From Madurella fahalii (Eukaryota > Ascomycota > Sordariomycetes > Sordariales): 64,000 bases of DNA. Shown here piece after piece: positions 22,775 to 34,245 of this stretch. The notes beneath the pieces are model-generated. The model worked only from the letters and a program-made list of their open reading frames with translations. It had not been told where the DNA came from and ran no database searches. Positions within the stretch are counted from its first letter, which is position 1. Every line of letters starts with the position of its first letter. The position numbers and the translations under genes were made by a program. The stretch is from the NCBI GenBank assembly GCA_029876055.1, contig CM056875.1, forward strand, positions 3,125,001-3,189,000, in the 5' to 3' direction.

Positions 22775-23308
22775 GGTGGTGGTATTATTCGATGTCGGCG
22801 GAAGATCTTTTGGGGAGGACGACTGACCGTATGGTCACCTGTCGATACCCGGGGTATTCATTTGCTGTTTGTGTGCGTATCTTTGTCTAGGTCTAAGACC
22901 TTAGCCTTGCTCACCAGACCAAAACCAGTCGTGCCTTGCAGACGCGGCCAGGGTTGCATGATCTGATGCAGGGAAGCGACGGGTATCTGCTGGGACAGCG
23001 ATGCTGGGACAGTGACGTTGGGAGCTTCTCCAATTTCCCCACACTCCCGTCCATCTCATCATCTTGGCATTCACTTCCCGGGGCCGGCATATGCTGTTAG
23101 CTGAACAACATCCCCCGTCCAAGCACTCCCCTTGCTTGCACTCGTACCCAGAGATAACTGACGGTGAATTACCGAGGACGGCTTCTCAAAACAAAGATAA
23201 TCTTCGCCATGCCATGACAGCCCCATTAACAGTGACAACACCTCCCAATGCAACCCGAGCAACCCGCTAGAAAACGAGGGACCCAACCATGAACCCATGA
23301 AATAACTC
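22775..23308. other. Intergenic region DSC3 promoter / GTPase 3' flank
   Basis: About 530 bp hold the DSC3 promoter and the 3' flank of the upstream GTPase gene on the same strand. No gene is visible. Confidence 0.5.
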
Positions 23309-25128
23309 TTACGTTCTTCCCAACTTATCCGCCAACCGAGCCAGCCCAAACTTACCGAGCGCGGTGGTCACAGCACCCTTGACCTTTTCGGCCCTGCGGC
23401 TCCTAATACACTCCTGCTCATGTCGCTCGAGACAGGCTACGAGGTAATTGACAAAACCGTCCCAGGCTCCCTGCACGTTGTCACCTTCTTTAGCTGAGCA
23501 CTCACTGTACACTGCGGCATGGATAGCTGTGGCGGCTTGACTTCCCTGTGAAGCAAAAAGACTGTCAGCGGATGTAAAAAATTTCGAGCCGCAGAGTTTA
23601 TGCGTACCATGCCATATGTCACCGGATTCCTGGCCGGCAGGAACGCCAGATCGAGCACGGGGAAGTTGGGGCGGAGGTCCCGCTTGAGGCCCAGGACAAA
23701 GATTTTGCCGTCGTGAAGAGACGCGTGGAGCTTTGGGGCCCACTGTAATCACGGTGTAAGTTACTCCATCCGCTTGTCCGTTGTTAGTGTTTTAACCTTA
23801 CAGTCTCCCTAATAGCCTTGACATTGGCCACGTCCGTAACGCTGAAGCAGATAATGGCGGCGTGGAAGAAGTTGGACACCAGAGGACCGTTGCGCTGAGC
23901 AACGACTGAGCCGGGGAAATCCCAGAGCTCTACCTTGACAACTGTGCCGTTCTCTGTGATGGAAGTGACAGTCCGGACGTTAGGGGTTGCAGATGGCTTA
24001 GTCTGTAAGTTGTCAATCTCCACACTCACGGGCTAGGCAGGTGAACTCATCGACATACCTGTGCATATGACCCGTTGAGGAGATAGCTAAATCATGCAAA
24101 GCACGTCAGGATCCCTATCAGAGCGACAATTAACCGAGACCGACTTACTTCACAAAAGCTGTCTTGCCAGAACCACTATCTCCGATAAGGCAGATCTTAA
24201 CGGTGCGCTCGGGATTGGCCGGGGCCGAAACAAACCCAGCGCGGGAAAGGACGCTACAAGCCGGTGACCTTGATGTAAACGCCAAAATTCGGTGGCGGGC
24301 ACCAGTAATCACAGTGGCGGCCGGCAAAGTTCTATCATCGACATGCGACAGGCGGCTGCTGGCACGAGTGGCGCGGCCCATGCGCGATACAGTGTGGTGG
24401 AAGGTCCTCGAGATGCGGCTGCGCTTGGGCGGCGGCTCGTTCATGTCCGTGACTGTGTCATTGTCGTCAGAGGGCTGAAAGAGGCAAGTGTTAGCTTAAA
24501 AGACCGAAAAGGCGGTGTGTGTCATGAATGCGAGTGGTTTGAATTCTTTTTAATTGGAAAAGTGACGACTTACAGACTTGCGCTTTTCCCCACTCCGCGT
24601 CTCACGGACTTGAGCATGTCCGTGACCTTTATTAGCGCCACAGTCGTCCTCTCCGACGCTGCCATCCTGGGCAACGGCAGAAACACAGTCGTCACCCGGG
24701 TCAAAATCATGCCGGTCGAGAGACAGGTTTGCCAAGCTGCTCAGCCAGTCATCGAAGCGCTCGGTCTTGTCAAAGTAAAAATGGCCGTGACCAACCACAT
24801 AGGCCTGGCCATAAAGCCCTCCGGGCCGAGTGATCGGCGTCCCCGGCAGCCAGCGCTCGGTTGGCGCCACAGAAGAGTCGCAATGCTCCGGGCCGCGATA
24901 CTGCCGAGAAACGGTAGGGCTGGGGTTCGGAAATCGAGGTGCAGCAGAGATGCCCACGTTAAAATTAAATTCGAACCCAGGGTAGATCAAGGTATGGGCG
25001 GGCGGGAAGGGCGAATTTGGGGACGTGGATGGAGAAGAAAATGTGCCAGGCGTGCCCGGTCGGCGGATCAAGTTTCCTGGCTGGGCTCGACCGCCATACA
25101 TCTGCATTGGTATGGGAGGACGTCCCAT
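23309..25128 (-). CDS. Atypical Rho/Ras-like small GTPase with long N-terminal extension
   Basis: Six exons close in frame: 25128-24574, 24474-24149, 24086-24059, 24002-23802, 23742-23608 and 23545-23309, giving 493 aa. One exon is only 28 bp. The GTPase domain begins near residue 278: P-loop GDSGSGKT at 283-290, switch II WDFPG in place of DTAG, G4 as GLKRDLRP in place of (T/N)KxD, and G5 as SECSAKEG. The order and the LKRDLRPNFP segment resemble Rho proteins. The extension of about 275 residues is Pro/Ser-rich then basic and has no recognised domain. The C-terminus ends KLGRT with no cysteine, so there is no CaaX prenylation site. The exon model is inferred from splice sites and motif continuity. 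Confidence 0.82.
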
Positions 25129-26360
25129 GGTGTCAGTTGTATTATTATCGTGGCTAATCTTGGACAAGTGGCACGTTGGACGATTAGAAACGGAGGACCG
25201 AATGCTCGGGTTGACAGGTGAGCAACGGAGGAGAGGGAGAGATGGGGATTGGGTCGACGGCGAGGAAGTGAGAGGACGTTGTTCGCCGTAGGAAGATTGC
25301 CAATTCAATCGCCCGGTTAGCGGGCTTCACGAAATGGAGTGAACTACAAAATGATCTGAGCGCCTTTCGTGGGATACGGATTATAAGACGAAATGATATT
25401 GATCCTACCCGTAAGCGTCATGGAATCAAACCATTGGAGAGGGTAATAGACAGTGGCATTAATTCCACTACACATTGTGATTTTTGGACCGACGACACCG
25501 AAAAGGACATTGCACTTAAACCAGAGTGCCATCCCCAGAGCACGACACGCCGAGTGCAGACAACGACGAAGTGTGATTATTGCTGCTCATGACGGACAAA
25601 CAAACAGAGATATTGAGCAGCTTCCAACAGACCTGGCCATAGATAGTGTAAATTGGCTGGTAGAGGAATCTCAGCAATATCTTGCTTTCTGGATTGACTT
25701 GCTAGGAACATATATGTGCAAGACCATTCACTAAGGAGCCGTGTGGCTGTGAGATTTGAGTCAAGTGATGGAATGGTCCATCAGACTCTATACTTGTTGC
25801 GGCAAGTGTGTCGTCACAGACCAGAGGATCAAACCCGCGGGCGACCCCGTCAAACTATGTCTGCCAGTTCCAGTTCGGCTGTACTTGATAAGGAGTGCTC
25901 TCCTCTCGATTCTGAACGATAGCCAAGCGCGGGACCTGACCGTTCCAAATGCTCTCCCATCATCTGGTCGCACTTTTCTCTGGCTATTTGGCCGTAAAAG
26001 AACATCTATCATCGACTAGGCCGCTTGGTATTCGCTTATCGGGGCCGCACTCGGATTTATGCATGTGAATCTGATACCCTGCGCAGTTAGCGGCTAAGCA
26101 CGGCTCACCTGAAGCCCACTGCAGCGCTTGCTGTCCGCCATCGGAAAGAACCCACAAGTAGGGCGACGAGTGGAACAAGTTTCGCGTGCCGATGACGGAC
26201 AGGCCTTCAGCTGTGCTTCGTGTGAACGAAGGGACCACACCCATCTGCGGTCATTACTGAGCAGGCCCTGGCCTCTCCCCACATTGGAGTAGTGTTAATT
26301 GACTATATCTTTCCCATGGACCGCTGATTGGCTTGTTTATTACTCGCAAAGTCCTCACTC
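25129..26360. promoter_or_regulatory. Divergent intergenic region GTPase / aminotransferase
   Basis: About 1.2 kb separate the two divergent starts. Short open frames overlap each other and have no motif. No gene or clear operator is visible. Confidence 0.45.
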
Positions 26361-28017
26361 ATGACTTCGTCCACTGCGCTCGCGCCCCTCCTTCGGCGAT
26401 TGAGCATTGCACCAAAGCCCAGCACAGCCAGAAGATATCTTCATCGCACCCGCCCTGTCATGACTGAGAAGTTGAAGCCTGCTGCTCGCGTTTCCGGCAG
26501 GCGACAGGATGTCTGGTACGCTCATTTGTTTAATGGCAATTTGTCTCAAGACCATGGGCTAACACGGCTCGCCAAGGAGCGTCATCAACGAGGCCGCCGC
26601 GGCCTCGCCCAAGCAGCCCATCATCAACATGGGCCAAGGCTTCTTCGGTTACAACCCTCCCGAGTTCATCTTGAACGCCGCAAAGGAAGCCCTCAACAGG
26701 GTCGAGTGCAACCAGTACTCTCCCACCAAGGGCCGTCCACGGCTAAGGAAGGCCATCTCGGAAGCCTATGCACCACACTGGGGCCGGAAGCTGGATCCAG
26801 AGACCGAGATCACCATAACGACGGGGGCGAATGAGGGTTTGTTCCCACGCAATCGTCCTCGATCCCGCCCGTGGCGCTGACCAACTGCAGGGATGCTGAG
26901 CGCCTTCATGGCATTTATCGAGCCGGGGGACGAGGTCATCATCTTTGAACCCTTCTTCGACCAGTACATCAGCAACATCGAAATGCCCGGCGGCAAGATC
27001 GTTTACGTGCCCATGCATCCCCCCAAGGATGGCGGCACCAAGACGCACTCGGCCGGAGAATGGACCATCGATTTTGACGAGCTTGAGCGAGCCATCACTC
27101 CCCGGACCAAAATGCTCGTCATCAACACGCCCCGTTCGTTTGGCCCTTGCATTCCCCCTTGACCCCTTGCACTAACATAATCAAGACAATCCCATCGGCA
27201 AGGTCTTCTCCCGTGACGAGTTGCAAAGGGTAGCGGACATCTGCCTCAAGCACAAGATCATCATCCTTTCCGACGAGGTCTACGACCGCCTGTACTACGT
27301 CCCCTTTACCCGCATCGCCACGCTGTCTCCCGAGGTGGAGCAGATCACCCTCACCGTCGGGTCGGCCGGCAAGAACTTTTACGCCACAGGCTGGCGCGTC
27401 GGTATGTTGCCCTTCCCCCCCATCCCGGCAGTACCCAACTAATTCCTCTCAAAACAGGCTGGCTCATGGGGCCCCCTTCACTAATCCAATACGTCTCCGC
27501 CGCACACACCCGCATCTGCTATTCCTCCGTCTCGCCACTACAAGAAGCCTGCGCCATCGGTAACGTCCCCCACATCCCATCCATCTTCAATCCCATTCCC
27601 ACTAACTGGGCCCCCCCCTTATCAGGCTTTGAGCAAGCCTCCTCCCAAGGTTTCTGGGATCAATGCATCAACGACATGCAGGCAAAGATGGCCCGCTTTA
27701 ACGCCGTCTGGGACGAGCTCGGCGTTCCCTACTCGGAACCTGAGGGCGGCTATTTTGTCATGGTCAACCTGGCCAAGGTGCAGATCCCCGAGGGGTATCC
27801 CTTCCCGCCGCACGTGGCCAGCCGCCCGCGGGACTTCAAGCTCGCCTGGTTCCTGATCCAGGAACTCGGGGTCGCGGCCATCCCGCCGAGCGAGTTCTAC
27901 ACGGACGAGAGGGCGCACATCGTCGAGGATTACCTACGGTTTGCCGTTTGCAAGCCGGATGAGGCGCTGGAAGAGGCGAAGGAGAGGCTGCGCGGCCTGA
28001 AGAAGTATCTGAAGTAA
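26361..28017 (+). CDS. Kynurenine--oxoglutarate aminotransferase-like PLP enzyme
   Basis: This class I aminotransferase most resembles kynurenine/glutamine transaminases (BNA3-like). Six exons, 26361-26515, 26577-26836, 26891-27133, 27186-27401, 27458-27559 and 27626-28017, give 455 aa, with all phases closing. The body starts INMGQGFFGYNPPEFIL; later blocks are TGANEGMLSAFMAF, NTPHNPIGKVFSRDEL, LSDEVYDRLYY and the PLP lysine K282 in TVGSAGKNFYATGWRVGW. The first 33 residues are Arg/Leu-rich and look like a mitochondrial presequence. A second ATG at 26460 (MTEKLKPAARV) would give a cytosolic form. Substrate choice cannot be read from sequence alone. Confidence 0.9.
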
Positions 28018-29091
28018 TGGGATAAGTCAGGGGTTATCTACCGGGGGTATTAGTCTCGGTGAGTCAAACCTCGGGTTGGGTTAGAGGAGGTAGTTCTCAG
28101 GATGGTTCTTATAGTACTGGGGACCCATCAATCGTGATACTCCACCGAGAAAGAGTTGCTAGATATCCACCGTATGTGGTAACCATTTAACGAATATAGA
28201 AAAGAAAAAGGAAAGGAAAAAATATTCTTTCCTACAACGTAATATCCTGCGTTGGTGAACACTGCCGATTCCGTCTCCCCTAGGATAGGTATATATGTAT
28301 GTCTACCCAGTCATCCATGGCCTACGCAAAATGTCCAGTACCAAAGATAGGAGTGAAGCTATCTCCCCGTCACTAAATTCACCGGCCAAATGACAAAACC
28401 TCGGCCAAGTAATAACCAGGAGAACAAGATCGGAAGAGATCGAGGGTGCGTTGCCCGTGCCACGCCCCACTTTTTCTGTTCAGTCATTAAGACACCACTG
28501 CCAAACGGTGCTTACCACTTCTTGAATGCATTGCGTGCCTTTTTTTACGCTGCCTCTATTATCCTTCGTACCTTCTCAACCTCTAGATCCTGTCTTTGTT
28601 AGCCAATGATGGTCTAATCCAGCTGTCAAATACTGAGTTGGGAAAAACCGCCCTAGGGAATAAGGTCCCTCTGGTCAGAGGGCCACCTTTCCACTCCGCC
28701 TTGTTTTGATAGGTATGTGGGTGCAGATGTGTGATTTTGCACCATTTTACTATATAAGATTTTTTGAATGAAGTTTTAGGTTTAAGGGAGGCGGAGCGGA
28801 GGACCCTAGGGCCGGCCTCTTGAAGGTTTCTGGGTTTTTGGAAAGAAATTATTGTTCGCTGCTATAGGTATGGCCTGTCAACAGTTATCCTTAGGGCCAC
28901 CGAGTTGAGCCCTAGGCGCTCCTAAGCAGCATCCATCTTCATAGAGGGGGAATCCCAGAAGTGGAAGAAGTCCTCCCAAGCGAACGGCTTGTCTGGACTC
29001 TGTCACCGTCATTAGCCAGACGGAACGACATCAACAATAATAAGGTTAGCACTCACTTCGTTCGCCCTGGATCCATTTATGTGTATATCCC
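28018..29091. other. Convergent intergenic region with short inverted repeat
   Basis: About 1.1 kb lie between the aminotransferase stop and the regulator stop. An A-rich tract at about 28199-28223 precedes the inverted repeat at 28235. No gene is visible. Confidence 0.5.
28235..28254. repeat. Short inverted repeat, copy 2
   Basis: CAACGTAATATCCTGCGTTG has arms CAACG/CGTTG and shares the core AACGTA-R-TATCCT-R-CGTT with the element at 36-53. An A-rich stretch precedes it. Confidence 0.4.
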
Positions 29092-31570
29092 TTATAACCT
29101 TGACCCATCCATCGACCAGGCCATGGCCATGCACAGACGTTGTGGTCGCCGTCTAGTCGTTAACCCTGTTAGCGGTCCCACACTCCCAATCGACGCCAGC
29201 CAGGGACTAGAAAGAAAGAGAACGAAACACACCGGCAACGCTTTACCCCCCTTCAGACAAACCTCCATCACCCGCCTCACGTACCCATCGCTTTTCTGCA
29301 TCTTCCTTTCCACGCTACCCGGCTGCACATACCCCAGCACGATCGCCAAGGCCACAACATCCTTCAGATCTCCTTCGGAACTGCCCACAAGCCCGGTCAC
29401 CTTCTCCAGGGCGCTTTCCACCGTGTTGACCATGGCCTGTGCCGGCCAAGGATGATAGGGGTTGTGTTGGCGGGAATGGTGGTATCGTCCTTCCCTCACT
29501 GCCTCGGCCTCCCCATCCTCGTGTTGGTTGCCATCCCAGCTCGAAGATGGCGCATCTCTAACCCCGTCGGTTTCCTGAGCCATCTTGGCATACCAACACA
29601 CCCCCAAGGCAGTATCCACCATTTCGCTAGCCGTCACGGAATGAAACATGCCCTCGAGTCCGTCATAGCCCGGGGAGACGCGTGGGTCGTGGTCCGGGCC
29701 GAGGCCGGCGCCGGCGCCGGCGCCGGTGTGCCGGAAGTTGCAATCCTTATCTAGGCAAGTAGCGAGCATAGCCATGCATGACCTCAGATACCCCTGAGAA
29801 ATCTGAGGCGGGCAGTTTGACGAACCTCCCATGACAAACGGGCGGTAGAGTGCCATGAGCAGGCGGCGAAGGTGTAAATCCAGCTGCGCGCGATTGCGGC
29901 GTTCCTTGATGGGTAAACATAAGTCGTCGCGTCCCGATGGAAATTGGCGGCGTACATCGTCAAGCAGCAACTCTAGCTTTGCGCCTATTTCCATGACGGC
30001 GGTATGATCATGGAGGACATCTATTTGGCCGGCAAGAACGGCAGCTTCCATGCGGACGGGCAGGGTCCGGGCGCAGTAAGCCTGGAGTTGGTTTGTTGTG
30101 AGCTGGTCAAGGGGCTTCGAGTCTGGCAATGCGGACATGATGGGGGAGAGGTCTGCATCGTCGATGTTGCCCGGGGGTTCGCATGTATATTCGCCTTGCC
30201 GGACGGCCGAGGGGAGGTTGCATGTTAGAGAGACATGCAGGTCCATTTCCACGAGTGTAAACCATAGTCGACGTCGGCACTCTCCCTGGAAATCGGTGAC
30301 GCCGGGGAGCTCGGAAGGGTCACGCTGGAGGGACATAGTCATTGCCATTCTGACAACATAGCCGAGCTCGGCCCACGAGGCTTGATGCATGGGGTGGATA
30401 GTTTTTAGCGCATGGAGGAGGAGAAGCTCAGTCTGTAGCATTGTCAGCTCGGCTAGGTGTTTCCTCCGAAGTTCGTCCAGCCAGTGCCGAACAAGAACAC
30501 AAGCTGTTGGGATATGGACGCTGGTGAACCGGTCGTGGCCGAGCCCTCTTGAGTCGGTCCCGAGCCGAGCGGCGATGCACACCATGCAGAGCAGCCGCGG
30601 GAGAAAGCTCTCGTTGCAGCCCTTGCCGTCCCAATAATCCGTATATTCTTGCTGGAACGACGGGATATGAATGATTCGGAATAGACCTTCGGACATGGCA
30701 AAGTATAACTGGATAAGTCTGTCGCACACGGGCCGAGGTGGCAGGATGTCGGCCATGCGCTTCTGGATGGGCATCATAGAGTCGACAAAGACAGTGATGG
30801 GTTCTAGAGCCTTCTGGAGCTCTTTTCTCTGGGCCTGGTGGGCCTGCCGGAGGCTGGTAAGCAGCTGGAAGAAGCCGGCCCTCTTCGCCATCATGGTCAA
30901 GAATGCGCTGCCCCGGTCAAGCTGCAATTCGTCAGTTCTCCTCGCTGGCCACTAAAAATCGGCCGGTGTCTTACGAGATTAAGCCAGGATTCCATACTAC
31001 ACTTTCTAGTCCCTCGAGCCTCTAGCTTCCCTCTCAACTGACGACTTCGGATATCCGTGGGAGGGTTGGGGGAGTGGTGGTGGTGAGCATTCTCCGTAAC
31101 GATTCTCTCGAGGCGGTCCAGGCGCGCCAAGATGTCTTCAATCTCGGGTTGAGGCTTCAGAGGCGGCTCTATGCCGTCTCTCTGAGCGGATGGACGATGG
31201 GATTCGCCATCGCGGGTCCCCGCCAATTGCTGAGGACGTTTACCAGGACGGTCGGCGGTCTCGGCATCGGAAGCCTCAGAGCCAGCGCCGTTCTCCTGGT
31301 CGGCATACCTGCAGTGTCTACGCGACCTTCGACACTGGGAACATGGTCTTTGTCGGTCACACTTCAACTTGCGCTTGCTTTTTGCGGCATCAGTCTTGGG
31401 CGATTCACAAAAAGAGGCAAGCAACTGCAATCTTACCGACATTCGATGCACGACTTGACTGGTCGCGGCCGCTTCACGCCCCCCGACCGAGCTGCACCAT
31501 CAAATACAACTGTCGACGCAACGGAAGGCGTTCTTGGTTTCGGGTCACCGCTCTCGAGCGCCGACTCCAT
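29092..31570 (-). CDS. Zn2Cys6 fungal transcription factor
   Basis: Three exons, 31570-31437, 31377-30975 and 30921-29092, give 788 aa. The zinc cluster is at residues 41-67: C41, C44, C51, C57, C60, C67 in the pattern CX2CX6CX5CX2CX6C. Intron 1 splits it just after C44, which confirms the exon-exon join. An upstream in-frame TAG supports the ATG at 31570. A short coiled segment (IEDILARLDRLERIV) follows near residue 135. The fungal-specific transcription-factor domain is recognisable from CDRLIQLYFAMSEGLFRIIH through RRRLWFTLVEMDLHVSL. Target genes cannot be inferred; the neighbours suggest no pathway. Confidence 0.9.
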
Positions 31571-32940
31571 AGCCACCGGGTCGTGGTCCGCATCTGGGGT
31601 GCCAGGTCGAAGGCGGAATCGGAGAGCCTAGGAGTTCCCAGACTGAGACTGCAATTCTCAACTCGCAATTTCTTTCTTTTTCTTGTTATGTTTATTTTTA
31701 TGTATATGTTTCCTTCCCTTCTCTGTTGGATTGCCCGGAGGGATTCAACGGGAACACAAGGACTGGCAACAACTGCAGGTCTTGTCGTCGAGGTCACCCG
31801 AGACATGGGATTCTGGAGACTGTGCCACAAGCCAGCCTCTGTTGGCGGCTGCCCAGGAGTGAGGTGCGGCGCACTCAAGGTTAATGCATTGTTGACGCAA
31901 CATTGAGACCATGGCGAGCGAACGGGGGTGCCTGTTGCATGCAGAACTTTCCCTCCAACCTAAGCCCCGTATCGGGCGACGCACAGCACCCCGTGGCAAC
32001 AAGCACCAGTGAAGCCGTTGGGGAGATGCAGTGCATGGGCCGGGATCCTGTCATGGGGCACGGATCGCCTGAAGAGCCGGTAACCGCCGCTGAAGACCGG
32101 AGCAGGGCTTGGATCTGGGTGCAATCAAGCCCGCACATCCTGGTCCGTCTCATAACGATGTCCCCTTTCTCGGAGCCGAACTTGTTCATCTCCCTTCGTG
32201 GCCGTCATTGGGGCCACTCGGATTTCTCTAGCCGCCGAGTGGCATCACTCATCACTCTGCACTCTGGGGATGCACCGGGGGCCTGTGTCGGTGGATGCAA
32301 AGATTACGGCCTAGATCTGCAGTCAGCAGCCGGACGCGAGGCATAGCATCGACCAGCCGTGGAATGCACGTCATGAACGTTTCAGAGATCAAAAGGACGT
32401 CGGGACATCGAGATGTCGAGACGTCGAGAGAAATGTCCACATCGGAGAAGGGCCCGAGGACCACGACTGCGGTTCGGATCCTGCAGCTGCAACACCCTCG
32501 CTCTTTCACTTCCTCATCAGTGAGTTCACCGACGTCGGGCGGAAGATGCCGTTTTGGTAGATTCCCCCATGCTGATTAGGTAGCACGGATTCGCCTAGGC
32601 GGATTCACCCAAGAAACCCTGCAGGCCAAGCGGGTAACACTTACCGGTGCGTGATCTTACCTTACGTAGTAGTACTCACCAGCCTCGCAAGATGACGTGT
32701 TTCGTCAACCGACAGTTCCAGCTAGCTTAGCTGCAAGGGTGACAAGCCAGCTAGCTGCCCGTCTTCTTAAGGATGCCGAAGGGTCGCTGACTACCTTCCC
32801 CGTACATGGTGGATTACAGCCATACTCGGCAGGTTGGTCCCCTCATAGAAGGCCTTCCTTGGGGTTGTGGTTACTGTCTTTCAGACCCGGCTTCGCAGCT
32901 CGGCGGCTCAGCATGCGTGCCCTCCCACGCATGAGCAAGA
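31571..32940. other. Intergenic region upstream of the regulator
   Basis: About 1.4 kb lie between the regulator start and the first recognisable piece of the dead kinase gene. Open frames of up to about 150 codons here lack motifs. The region likely holds the regulator promoter. Confidence 0.45.
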
Positions 32941-34245
32941 GGCCGCAAGAAGCAGTTTATTGACGAGATTGACGAAGATGCTATCCGTAAACCTGTATCC
33001 CGCCACAACAACTCGAAGCCCTGCCGAATCTTCCACTCGGCTAACGGTAGCTTCAATGCCTGCTTCTCTGTTGAGTTTCCGGACGGTACGAAGTGGATCA
33101 CACGAATTCCCATTGAACCCACCGTCCATGACGCCCGGGCCAAGCTGCTGAGTGAGGTTACCAACGATGCGGTGAAAATGCCTCCGACGCACGCGCGGCC
33201 TGGCAATGAGCTGACCCGCTCCTCATTTAGGTCCATCCAGAGCAAGACCACGATTCACGTACCCCGAGCCCACGCGTTCGGTCGAGGCGAAGCCCTGACC
33301 CGAGCCGGGTCCACGAGACAGGGCCTCAGGCATATCTTATCGTCGATTACGCGCCTGGCCAATCACTCGACGCTGGCCGCCTGGCTAAAGATACTCGGGA
33401 ACGGCGTAGTCACTTTATTCGAAACCTATCGGTATCCTCGCCCGAATGCGTCAGCTCGAATTCCCCTCCCCGGGGTCCTTGATGCCAGATCCAGGGGGGA
33501 CCCATGAGCAGCCTTTAAGTCTGCCACCGACTTCATCCTCCATCGGTTCAACGCCGTGTCAGAGGCATACCGGTTGCCAATGAGCGAGCAGACTTTCGGG
33601 ACGGCTCAGTGCGAGGTGTTTGCCCTCGAGCACCTTAGAAAAGAACTCCTTGCCTTTGTCAATGCCGACTGGGAGGGGTGTCCATTTGTGCTGTCTCACT
33701 TTGATCTGAGATGGCTTAACATTATCGTAGACGACGAGCTCAACATTCTCGCTATTATTGATCGGGAGTGGACCGGCTCAATACCCCGTCAGCTGTTCAC
33801 GCTGCCGTTCTGGGTCGCAGGACGTGAGTTCCCGAGTATAGCAGGGGACGAGTACCACGAGGAATTCACCCAAGTCTACAGAGTCATCGCAGATAAAAGC
33901 GGAATCTCAGGCATGTGCCGCCAACTCGCAGAGGATTGGGACGTCGACTTGCCTAACACTAATGCACTCCCCATCGCCGAGTTACCACGGCACCACTCCC
34001 AGTTGATCGCCATCTTTTATCAGGCCTTGTACCCAAAGCTCTTCGAAGCGTCCGGACACGAGGTCGTCCCCCAGTTCTTTGGACGAAGCGAGAACAGGGA
34101 GCTCGCGTTAGAAGTCCAGAGGCGATGCAAGAGTTCGGGGCGTTACACTCAGTGCCTCGAGGACATTCAATTGGTCGTGCCCAATAAGGAGCTCGAGTTC
34201 ACTCGCCGGTTGGCCGAGCAAGAGGAAAAGCTACAACACTACTAG
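32941..34245 (+). pseudogene. Aminoglycoside-phosphotransferase-like kinase, frameshifted
   Basis: Pieces of one APH/choline-kinase-like protein lie in order but in different frames. Frame 1 from 32941 reads FIDEIDEDAIRKPV and FNACFSVEFPDGTKWITRIP. An extra A near 33163 breaks the frame just before a canonical 59-bp intron (33172-33230). Frame 1 resumes with SIQSKTTIHVPRAHAFGRG. About 8 extra bases near 33322-33329 shift it to AYLIVDYAPGQSLDAGRLAK, one lost base near 33429 shifts it to GILARMRQLEFPSPGSLM, and the frame returns to 1 by about 33515. The last 229 codons are open: LSHFDLRWLNIIVDDE (catalytic HxD...N) and ILAIIDREWTG, where the usual IIDWEW Trp is Arg. No intact start is seen; an in-frame TGA is at 32932. 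Confidence 0.8.
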
